Source of the DNA: Phanerodontia chrysosporium
Lineage: Eukaryota > Basidiomycota > Agaricomycetes > Polyporales > Phanerochaetaceae
Reading direction: 5' to 3'
Assembly (NCBI GenBank): GCA_001910725.1
Contig: MJGA01000065.1
Coordinates: 1-64,000, forward strand
Length of the DNA stretch: 64,000 bases
Below the pieces are notes generated by a model. It made no database searches. It was given only the letters and a program-made list of their open reading frames with translations, and had not been told where the DNA came from. The translations under genes were made by a program, and so were the position numbers. Of this stretch, positions 24,251 through 37,150 are shown one piece after another; positions within the stretch are counted from its first letter, which is position 1, and each line of letters opens with the position of its first letter.

Positions 24251-25561
24251 TTATTCCACTGGCGACTTGCCAGCAGCGTAGGAACGCAGACAGTGCACCA
24301 GGGGATAATATACAATCTCTGCGGGTTTGAGATATGCATCGACAGCGTCTGTGTTGCCCTACCCAGAAGACATGGTAAGCGGTGACCTGTCTGCCACAGA
24401 ACTGCTACTCACAGTCATTCCAGCTGCGAGTTCGACGTTGTCTATCAGGTCTCGGCATGCAAGACGGACCATGTGCCACGCATCCTCAAATCCGGTGAGC
24501 TTGTTTCCAATTTCCCTGCAGTCTTCCTTGACTTCAGTTGTGGTGGCTCGCTCAATGGCTTCCTTTGAGGTGCTTGAGTTTGGAGCCTGCCCTTGCGCTA
24601 CGATGGCAGTGTTATTGGAGTCTTCACGCCAACCAGATGTGAGCCAAAACTTACAGTTGTTCAATAGCACATCGACGCGCACAAATGGGCCTGTGAGAAA
24701 CGCAACCGTCAGCCCAGTCCAAGGAAGCAGAGAGGAAGCGTACCGCAAGTGAAGCGGATGGCCCCGACCCGAGAAAGCATGTTGTAGAAGACTTTGATGA
24801 TAGCGTTCAGGAGGGCTTGGAGAGCATTCCAGATGCTCATGCATAGCCTTGTGTGCATACATTAGTTCTGGTACTGCATGGGATGCAATTACTGGCAACA
24901 TACTCTTCGACGCCGGCCCACAGGAAGTGTAGCCAGTTGCCCTTGTCTGCTTCCTGCCTGAGGAAGCTCGAGACCTTCGTGGGGAAGGCTTCAACTTGTT
25001 TCGCGAGTTCGTGGAAACTGGCAGATATTCTGCGCGCGGTCTCTTGATGTATCGGAATGGCCTACGTAGGTTTATATCCACGTGTCGGTCATCAACGAGA
25101 GATGACCAAGCGCACCTCAATGAACTTGTTAATCATGAATTTCTTGTCGTCTGGGGTCATCATCCCTTCGGAGAGCGGAACGAGGATGGTGGCATAGTCT
25201 TCGAAGCGTCAGCAGCGGCATATATGAGGTCGCATGAGCTCACTATTTAGAAAGCTCGCACACTGGCTCGCATTGAGTTGTGAGTCGCGATACAGCTTCC
25301 GATGCCTCTATACCTTCGAAGATCAGCCAAGCAGCGCACGGACGTCGGATGGGCTGGGCTCACCCTAAGCAGCGACTCCCACTCAATTGTCAGTTCATGC
25401 TCCTCCCCAATCTTGGGCGTCGACTCGAGCTGAGCAGCGACCTTCTTGAAGAGCTTCTGGATCTCCTCGTGGTCGCGGGTGAGGTGGGCAAACGAGGTCT
25501 TGAGGTCGTGCTCGCGCTGCACGTCGTCGTACGACGGCAGGCGGGTGAGATAGCTGGACAT
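24251..25561 (-). CDS. All-helical orphan protein B
   Basis: Paralogue of the gene at 12310-13674. Exon 1 is 25561-25364 (MSSYLTRLPSYDDVQREHDL), exon 2 is 25307-25244 (64 nt, the same length as in A), exon 3 is 25198-25116 (83 nt, the same length as in A), and later exons run to TAA at 24251 (ending AAGKSPVE). Shared motifs: DLKTSFAHLTRDHEEIQKLF, RKLYRDSQLNASQ, LAKQVEAFPTKVSSFLR, LQALLNAIIKVFYNMLS in the hydrophobic centre, and LTGFEDAWHMVRLACRDL. The short exon of A and the next one are fused here. No signal peptide. The function is unknown. Conserved frame and phases in both copies suggest both are under selection. Confidence 0.7.
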
Positions 25562-26305
25562 ATCTCGGGTGGGTCACCAGGAAGTGTCAATCAGATGGCG
25601 GAATGAGGCAAAGAGGAGATCGCATGGCGGACCGCTGTACTGTGTGTATATACAGCGAGCGCGGAAGCCATGCGGCAGCTCGCCCGCCTTTGGCAGGTGT
25701 AGTGTTTGGCGCCGCCACATGCTGCTCGCGTGGCGGCTCGGCGCTCGCCTTCGGATTGTCTTGACTCTTCCGAACTCTTCTCGTGTACTGGCATGTCCGA
25801 ACGCGACCGCATCTACGCAGAATATGCTGCGAGCGATCGAACGAGGCGGTATCGCACTTCTGACAGGGCTTCAAGCACTCGCATCCTTGGCATGTCCTGG
25901 CAGGCACGCGTTTCCCATTTTCGGACACCACCCGCCGCGTGTCGGAGGCTGCAACCACAAGGGGACGCACCTCATCCTCGACCTGAAGATGCTCTAAGGC
26001 TTTTGGGCTATGTGCTACGCGACTTCCTCGTCATCGTCCTGCACGCCCACAATTGATCACACAGCAGAGGGACGAGTTCAAGAAAGCCGGCGCATCATTT
26101 TCCATCAGCCAGGGACGGACATCCATGCCTTCGCGCGACCTGCATCAGCCATCACTCCGTGGGACAGTGTGGACTGCACACATATTGGCTTTAGCCCGGC
26201 TACATCGCCCGTATAAAGCCCTCATGCACGCGGTCGATGGATCCTCCGTGCTCTTCCCCCGTCGGACCCTGACGACGCCCCGGCAGAGGCGCATTGGCAT
26301 AGGCG
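25562..26305. other. Intergenic, nothing recognised
   Basis: Shared promoter space between the minus-strand helical gene B and the plus-strand protease. Open frames on both strands overlap heavily and none has family support. Confidence 0.45.
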
Positions 26306-29300
26306 ATGGTCAAGGTCACCCTTCTCTCGTCTGTGCTCCTAGCAGTCTCCGTCTCGTTGGCCGTTCGCGTACCTGGCAGGTTCATCGTCGAGCTTGAGGA
26401 CCTCCAGGGTCTCAGCAAGAGGATATACAGCTCGGTGCGCACCACAACACAAGGCCTCGTATATGCTCATCATACCGCATACAGCCACACGATGCACTCT
26501 ACCATGGACTGCGCAAGCGCGGGGTAGCCTTTGACGTGAAAACGGAATACGATACGAAGGACATCTTTGTCGGTGCCTCTCTGGCTTTGGTGAGTTTATA
26601 ATCATATTCTGCTTTGACCTTTCGCACTCACCTCTCGCATACAGCCACCTCAGGTACGCATGACCCAAGTGTAATAACCTATGTCATACTTACAGTACCC
26701 ATAATACAGGATGCAGCCCATCTCGCGTCCATCCCAGGTATCAGAGCTATTCACCCAGTCGTCACGGTCTCTCCGTACAAGTGCGTGTCGCGTCTTCTAA
26801 TCACTTCTTGCTACTCATGATCCCACAGACCGATCAATCGGCGCGTCGTCGAAGCCGGAGATGCAAGCCTGCCAGATGGCGAATCGACCCATGTCATGAC
26901 TGTAGGTGCTATAGAACTCGCCCTAGGATGAAGGGACTTATTCAGTACCTCCCAGGGCGTCGACAAAGCTCATGCGCAGGGACTAACGGGTGCTGGGATC
27001 AAAATTGGAATGTGAGCAGCTCCCCATATTGCAGAATCCATTCCACGTCTGACATGGAAGCGCCTTCAGCATCGATACGGGGTACGCTCGATCCCATCTG
27101 TACATTCTTCGCGTATTTATCTAGCTATCGGTACAGCGTCGACTACAACCACCCCTTCCTTGGTCGTGGAATAGGCCCTGGACACAAGATAATCGGCGGC
27201 TATGACTTTGTTGGCGATAATTACACAGGTTAGTGTCTCCACGCGTGCAATACGCACACAATGCCAATCGACTGCATAGGCTCGAACGATCCTAACCCTG
27301 ATCCTGACCCGCTTGACGAGTAAGTGTCTCTATCACATGCGGCGGGGCAGTGCGTGTCTCATGTGAATGCAGGTGTAACGGGCACGGAACGCACGTCGCG
27401 GTACGTTTGTGCACATACCCTAAAGCACTGCATATGTCTCACCTTGCGTCGTGCAGGGCATCATCGGTGCGAACCCGGGAAACCCGTTCGGCATCAGTGG
27501 CGTCGCGTACAACGCGTCGCTGTCCATGTACCGCGTGTTCGGCTGCACGGGCGACGTGACGGACGACAGTGCGCATACACCCTCCCGCGTGTCCGTGCCG
27601 CTGCTGATGCGTGATGCCTTGCAGTTATCATCGAGGCGCTGCTTCGTGCATTCAATGACGGGAACGACGTCCTGACGCTCTCGCTCGGCGGCGCGCAAGG
27701 ATGGCTCGAGGCCGGCAGTGGCGTTGTCGCCAGCAGGATTGCGGACAAGGGCAAGGTCTTGACGATCGCAGCAGGTATATTTCTTGGCCACCCTCTATGG
27801 AAAGGCTCAGCGTTGACCTGGTGAATGCTAGGCAATGACGGCGCTTATGGAGGATGGTACACCTCAAGTCCCGGTACGGGCAAGGACGTCATTTCAATTG
27901 CTAGCATCGACAAGTAGGCTTCTTCCCGCGTACGTCGGGGGATGCACGCACTGACCATGCGTAGTATCGTGATTCCCGTGCAGAACGCGACCGTGCACGG
28001 CGCAACCCATGATCCCATCGTACGTGCACTCCGCCCCGCCCGCAGGATAATCCTGATTCCTTTTTCTCCCGCGCAGAGCTACCTTTCTGCGATACCGTTA
28101 CCCGTGAATGGCAGCCTTGCGGTGTATGCGACGTCTACGGATCCCTCGACCGAGACGGATGCGTGCGATCCTTTGCCGGATAGCACGCCTGACCTTTCGG
28201 ACAAGGTCGTCATCGTCAGGCGCGGGACGTGTGCCTTCGTACGTATCATTTAAATCTCCTACAGCGGCTTGCTACATGACTCTCGCGCACAGACTCAAAA
28301 GTTGCAAAATGTAGCAGATAAGGGCGGCAAGGTGGTGCTCATCTACAAGTAAGCCGAGTGGCCGATATTGTCAGGGACGTTGCTGATGACGAGTAGCAAC
28401 GTTGAAGGGTGGGCGTCGATAGAGGTCGGCAACTTCACCGCAGCCCTAATCTCTGCCGATGAAGGAGAATATGTGGGTGGAGACAATGCCATATCAAAGG
28501 GCCGCAATACTGATGCAAAGAGTACAGCTTGTCAAGGAATTCGCATCACACGCCAACATCAGCCTGTCATTCCCTCAGTCAGGCTCCGCGACCATCCGGG
28601 ACACCCTCAACGGCGGCCTCGTCTCCTCCTTCTCGTCGTACGGCCCGACGTACGACATGTATTTCAAGCCCGCTGTCGCGGCACCGGGCGGTAACATTCT
28701 CTCGACGTACCCACTCGCACTCGGCGGCTGGGCGCTCGACTCGGGCACGTCGATGGCGACGCCGTTCACCGCCGGCAGCGCGGCCCTGCTGCTGCAGGCA
28801 AAGGGCACGGGAGCGGCTGTCGCGCGCAGCCTTCGCGACCTCTTCCAGGCGACCGCTGCCCCCGTTGGCTCGAGCCTCACCGATGGCGGCCCGCTCCAGA
28901 CGCTCGCACAGCAGGGATCCGGGCTCATCCAGGTCGACAAGGCGTTGAGCACAAAGACGGTGATTTCGCCGGCGCAGCTGTTGTTGAATGATACGGTGCA
29001 TTTTAACGCGGTGTAAGTTATGCTTTGTGTTCTCTTGATATTCGTCTGACAGGATCTGCAGACAGAAGTTCACGATCAAGAACACGGGCACCAAGCCATT
29101 GACGTACCGCTTATCGCATGTAGCAGCAGGAACCGCATTGACCTTTGAGGCTGTAAGTTGCATGTCTTCTACCATAGTAACCTCTAACCCCTCTATAGGG
29201 CTCGATTTTCCCCGCCGACGGCCCGCTGAACCTGACAACTGACCGCGCGACGGTGCACATCGTGCCCTCACAGCTGACCGTGCCGCCCGGTGGGACGGGT

Positions 29301-30082
29301 ACGGTCATCGCGACATTCACGCCGCCGCACATCGGGGCGTCCACGCTCCCGGTGTACTCGGGCTTCATCCAGGTCGCGGGCGGCGGCGAGACACAGCGTG
29401 TGGCGTACCTCGGCGCCGTCGGTGATCTCAAGGCGCGCACGGTCCTCGACACGACGGACGAATTCTTCGGAGAGAAGATTCCCGCGATATGGAACGCGAC
29501 GGGCGACTTCCAGGAGGGTGTGCAGGCATATAATTTGAGTGAGAGTGATCAGCCGAGCGTCGTCTTCCGGTGAGTGCGCCTCCATCGGTTTGCCTTGTTT
29601 GAGAAGCACGGACTCAGTTGACGCCATGGTATACAGACTCACGTTTGGATCGCCGCTCGTGCGACTTGACCTCGTCCCAAAGGACTTCAAGATCCCGTCT
29701 GCGCATGGCAAGCGCGCGCTCCTTGACTCACTGTTGGATGTGCTCCTTGGGAACACGGCGACGACGCTCGCAGGCGTGAAGACCCTCGGCTCAATCGCCG
29801 AGTTCGACTACACCAGCCGCAACTCGGACGCAGGGGTACGTTGCCAGTCACTTCCCCCTTACCGCAGGGTCTAAAATGCTGCGTGGTTCCTTGTAGGACG
29901 TAGCGGACAACGGCTGGACGCCAGTCGCGATCAACGGCACGTTCGTCGACGGCGCGCCCTACGGCGACGGCACGTACAAGGTGCTCGTGCGCGCTCTCAA
30001 AGTGAACGGGAACCCCCGCGCGCTCGCGGACTATGAGATGGCGCTCACGGACGAATTTGTCGTGAAGGAGAAGGGGCGCTGA
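26306..30082 (+). CDS. Secreted subtilisin-like serine protease (S8) with PA domain
   Basis: The ATG at 26306 opens a signal peptide (VTLLSSVLLAVSVSLA). The catalytic triad is present: Asp in IGIIDTGVDYNHPFLG (spliced, 26985-27175), His in CNGHGTHVAGIIG (27370-27480) and Ser in DSGTSMATPFTAGSAAL (28739-28790); the oxyanion Asn is in IAAGNDGAYGG. A protease-associated domain is inserted between His and Ser (LSDKVVIVRRGTCAF). The C-terminal third has beta-sandwich Fn3/DUF1034-like character (VPPGGTGTVIATFTPP). About 15 short introns; the first joins IYSS to PHDALYHGLRKR in phase. The likely role is extracellular protein breakdown. An in-frame path exists throughout. Confidence 0.87.
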
Positions 30083-30418
30083 ATCTTCAGTCTACCAAAT
30101 GTTGTTATCATCGAAGGCTTCCCGCTTGTCGTGTTTGTTGTGCATATTTGCTGCGGATTCATGCAATGGACTTTTTGCTGTAGTGTATCTGTCTTTGCAT
30201 ATCTTCGCACTCTGCAGTATAACCTTACAGTCGTCGGACATTATAACCCAAGCTCGAGATCCAAGTCTCCGCTGCAGGCCATGCTGACATGCCAGCCTGA
30301 GTGTGACGAGCTGAAGGAATGTCTTTACACTTGCCTTTCCACGCGCGGCTCTCAATTGTGCTTAGCTCTGCTCGTTCACGCTAGACTATTCGATAAATAT
30401 TCGCAGTCAGCGGCTTGC

Positions 30419-31734
30419 CTATGCAAATGAGGGTATCGCAGGCCGCCGTATGATGATATACCCAAAAGTCCGGAGGACATGCACCAAGTCATGGCGCAGC
30501 CGTGACAGCCCACGCTCATCCTTGCGCACCAACCGCGCGCGCAGCGTCCACCAGTGGAGCCTGCCTTTGATCTCTCTGAATTTTACAATGACATCGTCGA
30601 TGTGCGGGCGGGTCGCTGGGTCGACGCGCATCATCTCCTCTACAAGGGGCGAGAGGAACGCCATGCCGCGTACATCCTGTCGAGAAAAGCATCAGCAAAG
30701 AACGCTGATAGAAATACACCTGGCAGGGCGGGAGGGGACGTACACTGAGGAATACCCGCTCAATCGCGACGCCGAGCGCGCGTACGTCCGCTGCAAACGG
30801 GTCATCGAAGCCGACGGCAGCGGCGGCGGTGCGCACGGACGCCTGGCTTGCGGCGCGCCGGAAGCGCGAACCGTGTCCGTACTGCTGCGCACGCGCGCCG
30901 TCCGCGAGGTAGTAACGCACAGGGCGCAGCGTGCCGCCGGATCCCTCACTCGTACCCCGCTGCCGCCGCCGTGTACGAGGATACACCGGCGCGGGATCTT
31001 GGAGTACGTGGAGCTCCGCGCAGTTCCTGGTGCATGTGAGACTGCGGACAAGGAGCCTGGCGGGAGGAAGAACGCACCGATGAGCAATGTTGCAATTGTG
31101 CATGAACTGTAGTCCCTATGCGCATCGGTGTGAGCAAGGCTGGGAGATGTGCGTGAACTAATGCCGGGCGAGCGCGCACACCTCGAGGACCTGCTCCAGG
31201 AAGTCGATTGCCTCACCGACAGTACGCACGGCAGGCGCATGGAATGGCTCTAATGACGGCGTAACGAGTATGAGAGCCCGCTCACCCTCGTCAGGCAGCT
31301 CGAGGACATCCAATATCGGAACGGTGTGGTTTTTGGGGTGTGAGGCGAGCGGCCACGTCGCGAGGTACTGCTGCACCGTGATGTCGTGAGCGTCAAGGCG
31401 CGAGACTTTCCGGAGCTCTACGGTGCGCCCGTCGGACAGTCGTGTAGCTTCAATGCTGTCTTCGTCCTTTGCGTAGGTGTCAAGGACGCAAGGTGGTAGA
31501 CGGACCTATCCTTGTGCTCACTGTATTCGGGTCCTCTGCCGCGCCCCGCCTAGAGATTGCCCGAGCCAGCCGTGGCAATGGTACTGGTAGCCGCTCAGGC
31601 TTGTATCGCGGACGAAGTTCGTAGCCTTTGTCTCTGAGCCAGTCGTGATGATCCCGCCAGAACACCTCGTGCGGCCGTAGCGATGGCATGGTCACCAGCC
31701 CATTAGCTACAGCCGCAGAGCTATTGGAAGTCAT
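30419..31734 (-). CDS. Fungal protein kinase fold with dead active-site motifs
   Basis: The N-terminus has the hallmark of an expanded agaricomycete kinase family (LRPHEVFWRDHHDWLRDKGY, then ELRPRYKPE). VELRKVSR supplies a candidate beta-3 lysine, followed by VPILDVLELPDEGERALILV. The exon GLQFMHNCNIAHR splices to NCAELH, so the catalytic loop reads HRN instead of HRD and the metal-binding Asn is His. The DFG triplet reads D-G in RYYLADGARAQQY, an in-frame loss of one codon. The C-lobe continues with DPFAADVRALGVAIERVF and RVDPATRPHIDDVIVKFREI. The frame is open with consistent GT-AG introns, so this is a predicted pseudokinase and not an obvious pseudogene. The start at 31734 is a choice; ATG 31689 is an alternative. 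Confidence 0.68.
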
Positions 31735-32563
31735 AGATGTATATAGTGTAGCGTTGAAATTGCCGTCATGGAATCGGCAGCAGAGGTGAGAAGTTGCTTG
31801 CAAGAGTGGACGTCACAGACGAGGTGTTCTCGCTGGCGTGGGGCAGCATCCCGTTTTGCCGCCGAGTTTCCGGGTCTCGGTGCGCACGGTCTGAGCGCTG
31901 AGCCTCTATACATCAGGACACAACTCTGTTAATGCACTCCCGTGTAGTGGAAGGTAAAGATTATCGTTTACTCACGTCAGTTAGGCTGAGGGTGCACGCG
32001 TCGGGTCTCCTGGGGTGCTGGATGTGGATGTACATATTCATGATGGAGTGGTCACTGCTTGGGGGCATGACAGCTTAAGCAGTAAAACTATAAGTCATAA
32101 AGTCTAGCCTAGCGTGTCTTCTAGTCTTTCGAACTTTGTTATAGTCTTGAAAGCAGGATGCGGTAGAAGTCGAAGGTGCTTGGCGTCGCGGGGCCTTCTC
32201 AAGTGTACACGCTAAACGCCCATAGATGAGATTGAGTTATAGCAGCCGGTGAGATAAGATAAGATTACTGACTCACTTGAGAATTTGCGGATAGCGCAGA
32301 ATTTCTTACCGCCACCCTCCACCACGTCTCGGCGAGTGCAGGTCCTACTGGGGTAGATCCTCAGTTGTGCATCGTCTATATTTGCCTGAACTCAGAGGCA
32401 TGTCGCTCTCCTTCACCGCCTCGTCTCGCAGGAGATTGAGCTCTGAACAGACTTGAATCTCTCCCGGCCGCTTCGCTTTGAAGAAGGATTAGAGGGCACA
32501 ACGTTTTCTCAGTGAGTATACCTTGGTGTATATCCCTGTGTACACACTGATTATGTATTAGAG
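31735..32563. other. Divergent intergenic region
   Basis: Lies between the pseudokinase start (minus) and the FGAM synthase start (plus), so it holds both promoters. AT-rich around 32060-32280. No coding frame is supported. Confidence 0.5.
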
Positions 32564-35500
32564 ATGCTGCTGTTATTCGGGTCATCGTATCTCTCAGCTT
32601 CTAAGCGGACAACGCTTCTGCAACAGATCCAAGCAATATGCTCGGACATCACTTCCGTCGATGCGAACTACGTCCATCTCGTCTCTTGCAAGACTACCGC
32701 ATCCGAGAGCGAGCTTAAGGATCTCTCATCACCTTCTCGCCGCGTCTTGGACAGACTGCTCGCCTATGGGGATGACATCAGGCTCCCCGGTACCACAGAG
32801 GCTTTCGATTCAGAACGCAATGTTGCGTATGTCCTTCCCAGAGCCGGCTCCATCTCCCCATGGTCGAGCAAGGCTACAGACATTGCGAGAATTTGCAACC
32901 TTGGAGACCACATCGACCGACTCGAGCGCGGCGTTGCTTTTGTGCTGACGACTTCCGGACGCGCTATCACTGAACAAGATTTGCAGTCATTCTCACACCT
33001 CATCCATGATCGTATGACTCAAGCGGTCTACCTGACTATTCCGCAAGAGGATGCGATCTTCGAGCACAAGAGCGTCAGCCCGCTACGCGTCGTAGATCTT
33101 CAGGGTGAGGACCCTACTGGTGCTTCCCCTCGCGAACGTTTGATCGCCGCCAACAAGGAGCTTGGTCTTGCTTTATCGCTTGACGAGATTGACTATCTCA
33201 TCGACGCGTTTGTTTCCGGCTCCTCGCCAATCAACCGCAACCCGACGGATGCCGAGCTCTTCATGTTCGCGCAGGTCAACTCAGAGCACTGTCGCCACAA
33301 GATCTTCAACGCGTCATGGGAGATCGACGGAAAGAAGCAGGAGACGTCGCTTTTCCAGATGATACGGAACACGGAGAAGCTTAACCCTACCGGCACCATC
33401 TCTGCCTACTCCGACAACGCTGCTGTCTTCGAAGGTCACTCTGCTCCCAGGTTTGGTGTCGCCAACTCCGGTCCAGACGCGGCAAACCCAAACGTCCAGA
33501 ACGTGTATCAATCACACGTAGAGGACATGCCCATCCTCGTCAAGGTTGAGACCCACAATCACCCGACCGCCGTCTCGCCATACCCGGGAGCTGCCACTGG
33601 CTCTGGCGGTGAAATCCGTGACGAAGGTGCCGTCGGTCGTGGTTCAAAGCCCAAAGCCGGTCTGTCCGGTTTCACTGTCTCGAACCTGCTCATTCCTGGC
33701 TTCGAGCAGCCTTGGGAGACCGACTTTGGCAAGCCATCCCACATCTCCTCTGCCCTCGACATCATGATTGAGGGTCCGTTGGGTGCAAGCGCGTTCAACA
33801 ACGAGTTCGGTCGTCCGGCTCTGGCAGGATACTTCCGTACCTTTTCGGAGAGCGTCCCCGTCAGCGAAGACGGCACTCGCGAGATCCGCGGATACCACAA
33901 GCCTATTATGATTGCTGGCGGTCTCGGTAACGTCCGCCGACCGTTTGCAATGAAGTCCAAGATCTCGCCCGGTGCCAAAATCATCGTACTCGGTGGACCT
34001 GGAATGCTCATTGGCCTTGGTGGTGGTGCCGCCAGTAGCCAGGTTGCGGGCGCAAGCTCTGCCGAGCTCGACTTTGCCAGCGTGCAGCGCGACAACGCTG
34101 AAATGCAGAGACGCTGCCAGCAGGTTATCGACGCTTGCGTCAACCTCGGTGACGCGAACCCCATCCAGTCCATCCACGATGTGGGCGCGGGTGGTCTGTC
34201 CAACGCGCTTCCGGAACTCGTCCACGATTCTGACCTTGGCGCCGTCTTCGAGATTCGTGATGTCCTCGTTGCGGATTCCAGCATGTCCCCTATGGAGATC
34301 TGGTGCAACGAGAGTCAGGAGCGTTACGTTCTTGCAATATCCCCCGAAAGCGAGGCGCAGTTCAGGGCCCTCGCCGAGCGGGAGCGGTGTCCATTCTCGA
34401 TCGTTGGTGTCGCGACGGCGGAGGAAGAGCTCATCGTCACGGATCGCCTGCTCAAGCAAGACGTCATCCGTCTCAAGATGTCAACCCTGTTCGGCAAGCC
34501 ACCACGGATGCATCGTGCTGACAACACTCGTGCGGTCGCTGGCGTGCCCTTCGATGCTTCGCTCAGCAAGTACCTGCCAACTGTCTCGTCTGCTCAGGAC
34601 CGCCTGGCAGCTGCGGTGGACCGCGTTTTGCATCTCCCTTCTGTTGGATCCAAGTCGTTCCTGATTACTATCGGCGACCGGTCAATCACTGGCCTCGTCA
34701 CCCGGGACCAGATGGTTGGCCCATGGCAGGTGCCCGTCGCGGACGTCGCTGTCACTCGCACCTCGTACGGCTTCGACGTCAAGTGCGGCGAGGCCATGGC
34801 TATGGGCGAGCGTACGCCTGTTGCCCTGCTTAACCCTGCAGGCTCCGCCCGTATGGCCGTTGCCGAGTCCCTCACGAACCTCGTGGCTGCCAACATCGGT
34901 GACCTCGGCCGTGTCAAGCTGAGCGCGAACTGGATGTGCGCTGCATCAAAGGCCGGCGAGGGCGCTGCACTCTACGAAGCTGTCAAGGCTGTCGGCATGG
35001 ACCTCTGCCCTGCGCTTGGCGTCGGTATCCCCGTCGGCAAGGACTCGATGTCGATGTCGATGAAATGGAAGGAGGGTGCCGAGCAGCGCGAAGTGAGCGC
35101 GCCGCTGTCGCTGATCGTGACCGCCTTTGCTGGTGTTGAAGACGTTTCCGCTACATGGACGCCACAGCTCCGCACAGACGTCAATGAGCCGACCATCCTC
35201 GTGTTCTTCGACCTGGCCCACGGCCAGCAGCGCCTCGGCGGCTCTGCTTTGGCTCAAGTGTTCAAAGAGATCGGCTCGGAGGCTCCCGATGTCGAGGATG
35301 CCGCTCGACTCAAGGCGTTCCTCACTGGCTGCCAATCTATTCGGACCGAGAAGCCAGGCCTTGTACTCGCCTACCACGATAGGTCCGACGGTGGTCTCTT
35401 CACTACTATCGTGGAGATGGCTTTCGCTGGACGCACTGGCGTGGACGTCTCGCTGGATAAGGCTCTCTCAGACGGACAGGACTGTGTCCCACTGCTCTTT

Positions 35501-36652
35501 AATGAGGAGTTAGGTGCTGTCATGCAAATCCGCGAAAGCGACTTTGGTGTTCTCAGGACACACTTCGGCGAGGCTGGCTTCCGCGAGGAGGCCATCTACC
35601 CCCTCGGCCGTGTCTCGCACGATCGCACGAACCAGAATATCACCATGAGCTACAACTCGGAGGTCCTGTTCGCCAGCACCCGTGCTGCCCTGCAAGAAGC
35701 GTGGGCAGAGACTTCGTACAAGATGCAGACGATCCGTGACGACCCGCAGGGTGCCGACGAAGAGTTCGCCCTCATCAAGGATGAGAAGCACTCTGGCATC
35801 TTCTTCGACCTGACCTTCAAGCCTGAGCCATCCCGCAGCCTCTTCCGCCGGCCAAAGGTCGCCATCCTGCGCGAACAGGGTGTCAACGGCCAGATCGAGA
35901 TGGCCTGGGCGTTCACCGCGGCGGGCTTCGACGCCGTCGACGTGCACATGTCGGACATCCTCAGCGGGCGCACCGACCTCGCGGACTTCCGGGGGTTTGC
36001 GGCGTGCGGTGGCTTCTCGTACGGCGACGTCCTCGGCGCGGGCAAGGGCTGGGCGAACTCGGTGCTCCTGAACACACGCGCCCGCGCGCAGTTCACCGAC
36101 TTTTTCGCGCGCACGGACACGTTCGCGCTCGGCGTGTGCAACGGCTGCCAGTTCATGAGCAACCTGCGCGAGATCATCCCCGGCGCGGCCGACGTGTGGC
36201 CGGACCTCAAGCAAAACCGCTCCGGCCGCTTCGAGGGCCGCGTGTGCACCGTCGAAGTCGTCCCCGGCGCGGTCACCGCAAACTCAGTCTTCCTGCGCGA
36301 TATGGCAGGGTCGAAACTGCCTGTCGCCGTCGCGCACGGCGAGGGCCGCGTCTCGTTCCGCGACGAGGCGCAGCACGCGCAGCTCGAGGCGGCGGGCCTC
36401 GTCGCGGTGCGCTACGTGGACTCGACAGGGGCGCCCACTGAGGTCTACCCGTTGAACCCCAACGGTAGCCCTGGCGGTATCACGGGTTTGCAGACCCCAG
36501 ACGGTCGTGTGCTCGCGCTGATGCCCCACCCTGAACGTGTGGTTACATTGGAGAGTAACAGCTGGTACCCTGCGGAGATGGCGGAGAGTTGGAAGGGCGT
36601 GGGTCCGTGGTTCAGGTTGTTCCAGAACGCACGTCAGTGGTGTGGAAACTAG
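32564..36652 (+). CDS. ADE6: Phosphoribosylformylglycinamidine synthase (FGAM synthase)
   Basis: Step 4 of purine synthesis: it converts FGAR, glutamine and ATP to FGAM in the cytosol. A single 1362-residue exon, the usual eukaryotic length. Visible parts: a PurS-like N-terminus ([20 protein letters not shown]), [34 protein letters not shown] with [20 protein letters not shown], the second AIRS-like half ([20 protein letters not shown]), and a C-terminal glutamine amidotransferase with the nucleophile Cys near residue 1191 ([11 protein letters not shown]), HGEGR, and the His-Glu pair near 1321-1323 (MPHPERV). Ends [10 protein letters not shown]. Lack of introns and strong C/G-ending codon bias set it apart from its neighbours and fit high expression. 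Confidence 0.97.
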   Translation: MLLLFGSSYLSASKRTTLLQQIQAICSDITSVDANYVHLVSCKTTASESELKDLSSPSRRVLDRLLAYGDDIRLPGTTEAFDSERNVAYVLPRAGSISPWSSKATDIARICNLGDHIDRLERGVAFVLTTSGRAITEQDLQSFSHLIHDRMTQAVYLTIPQEDAIFEHKSVSPLRVVDLQGEDPTGASPRERLIAANKELGLALSLDEIDYLIDAFVSGSSPINRNPTDAELFMFAQVNSEHCRHKIFNASWEIDGKKQETSLFQMIRNTEKLNPTGTISAYSDNAAVFEGHSAPRFGVANSGPDAANPNVQNVYQSHVEDMPILVKVETHNHPTAVSPYPGAATGSGGEIRDEGAVGRGSKPKAGLSGFTVSNLLIPGFEQPWETDFGKPSHISSALDIMIEGPLGASAFNNEFGRPALAGYFRTFSESVPVSEDGTREIRGYHKPIMIAGGLGNVRRPFAMKSKISPGAKIIVLGGPGMLIGLGGGAASSQVAGASSAELDFASVQRDNAEMQRRCQQVIDACVNLGDANPIQSIHDVGAGGLSNALPELVHDSDLGAVFEIRDVLVADSSMSPMEIWCNESQERYVLAISPESEAQFRALAERERCPFSIVGVATAEEELIVTDRLLKQDVIRLKMSTLFGKPPRMHRADNTRAVAGVPFDASLSKYLPTVSSAQDRLAAAVDRVLHLPSVGSKSFLITIGDRSITGLVTRDQMVGPWQVPVADVAVTRTSYGFDVKCGEAMAMGERTPVALLNPAGSARMAVAESLTNLVAANIGDLGRVKLSANWMCAASKAGEGAALYEAVKAVGMDLCPALGVGIPVGKDSMSMSMKWKEGAEQREVSAPLSLIVTAFAGVEDVSATWTPQLRTDVNEPTILVFFDLAHGQQRLGGSALAQVFKEIGSEAPDVEDAARLKAFLTGCQSIRTEKPGLVLAYHDRSDGGLFTTIVEMAFAGRTGVDVSLDKALSDGQDCVPLLFNEELGAVMQIRESDFGVLRTHFGEAGFREEAIYPLGRVSHDRTNQNITMSYNSEVLFASTRAALQEAWAETSYKMQTIRDDPQGADEEFALIKDEKHSGIFFDLTFKPEPSRSLFRRPKVAILREQGVNGQIEMAWAFTAAGFDAVDVHMSDILSGRTDLADFRGFAACGGFSYGDVLGAGKGWANSVLLNTRARAQFTDFFARTDTFALGVCNGCQFMSNLREIIPGAADVWPDLKQNRSGRFEGRVCTVEVVPGAVTANSVFLRDMAGSKLPVAVAHGEGRVSFRDEAQHAQLEAAGLVAVRYVDSTGAPTEVYPLNPNGSPGGITGLQTPDGRVLALMPHPERVVTLESNSWYPAEMAESWKGVGPWFRLFQNARQWCGN

Positions 36653-37150
36653 GGCATAGTAGGATAGGATTTAAAAGGGCAAGATGAATGTACTCGTACC
36701 TCTAGACATGTACTACAACTCAAAAGCGACACGCCGTTTCGCATATATACAGAAGTTTCCATGGGCTCGCCACAGCGACAGTCAACTACATGCGTCACTC
36801 ATTAAAGTGTCCGACAGTTTCCAGAAGCACTGAACAGCCAGAGAACTACCAATACGACGTGAGAAGAAAGGGTGTGTAAGAATATCCTAGTCCACGATGA
36901 AGGGGAAAAACGGGACTAGGCAGAGAGTGTTATGCTGTCCGCTCGTGACGCTTCTACGATAAATGGGTCCATTGGAGATTGATACATGCGACGGCGACGG
37001 TAAGGGTGACGAAGTCATGCGAGTTCAGGATAGTAAATGATGCAGTGGCCAGGCGGGTATAGTAGATGCTAGCGTAGATAGGGAGGAACCAAGACGTGCG
37101 CGCAGGCGTTGCGATGCTGACACCTACTTAGCGTTCAGATCGCCTGGAAA
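36653..37150. other. Convergent intergenic region
   Basis: 3' flanks of FGAM synthase (plus) and the glycosyltransferase (minus). No gene seen. Confidence 0.55.

Noticed and set aside
33559..34459. Long minus-strand frames (about 250 and 271 codons) opposite FGAM synthase
   Set aside because: Mirror frames of a GC-rich, codon-biased gene; no family resemblance and no splice or promoter support.
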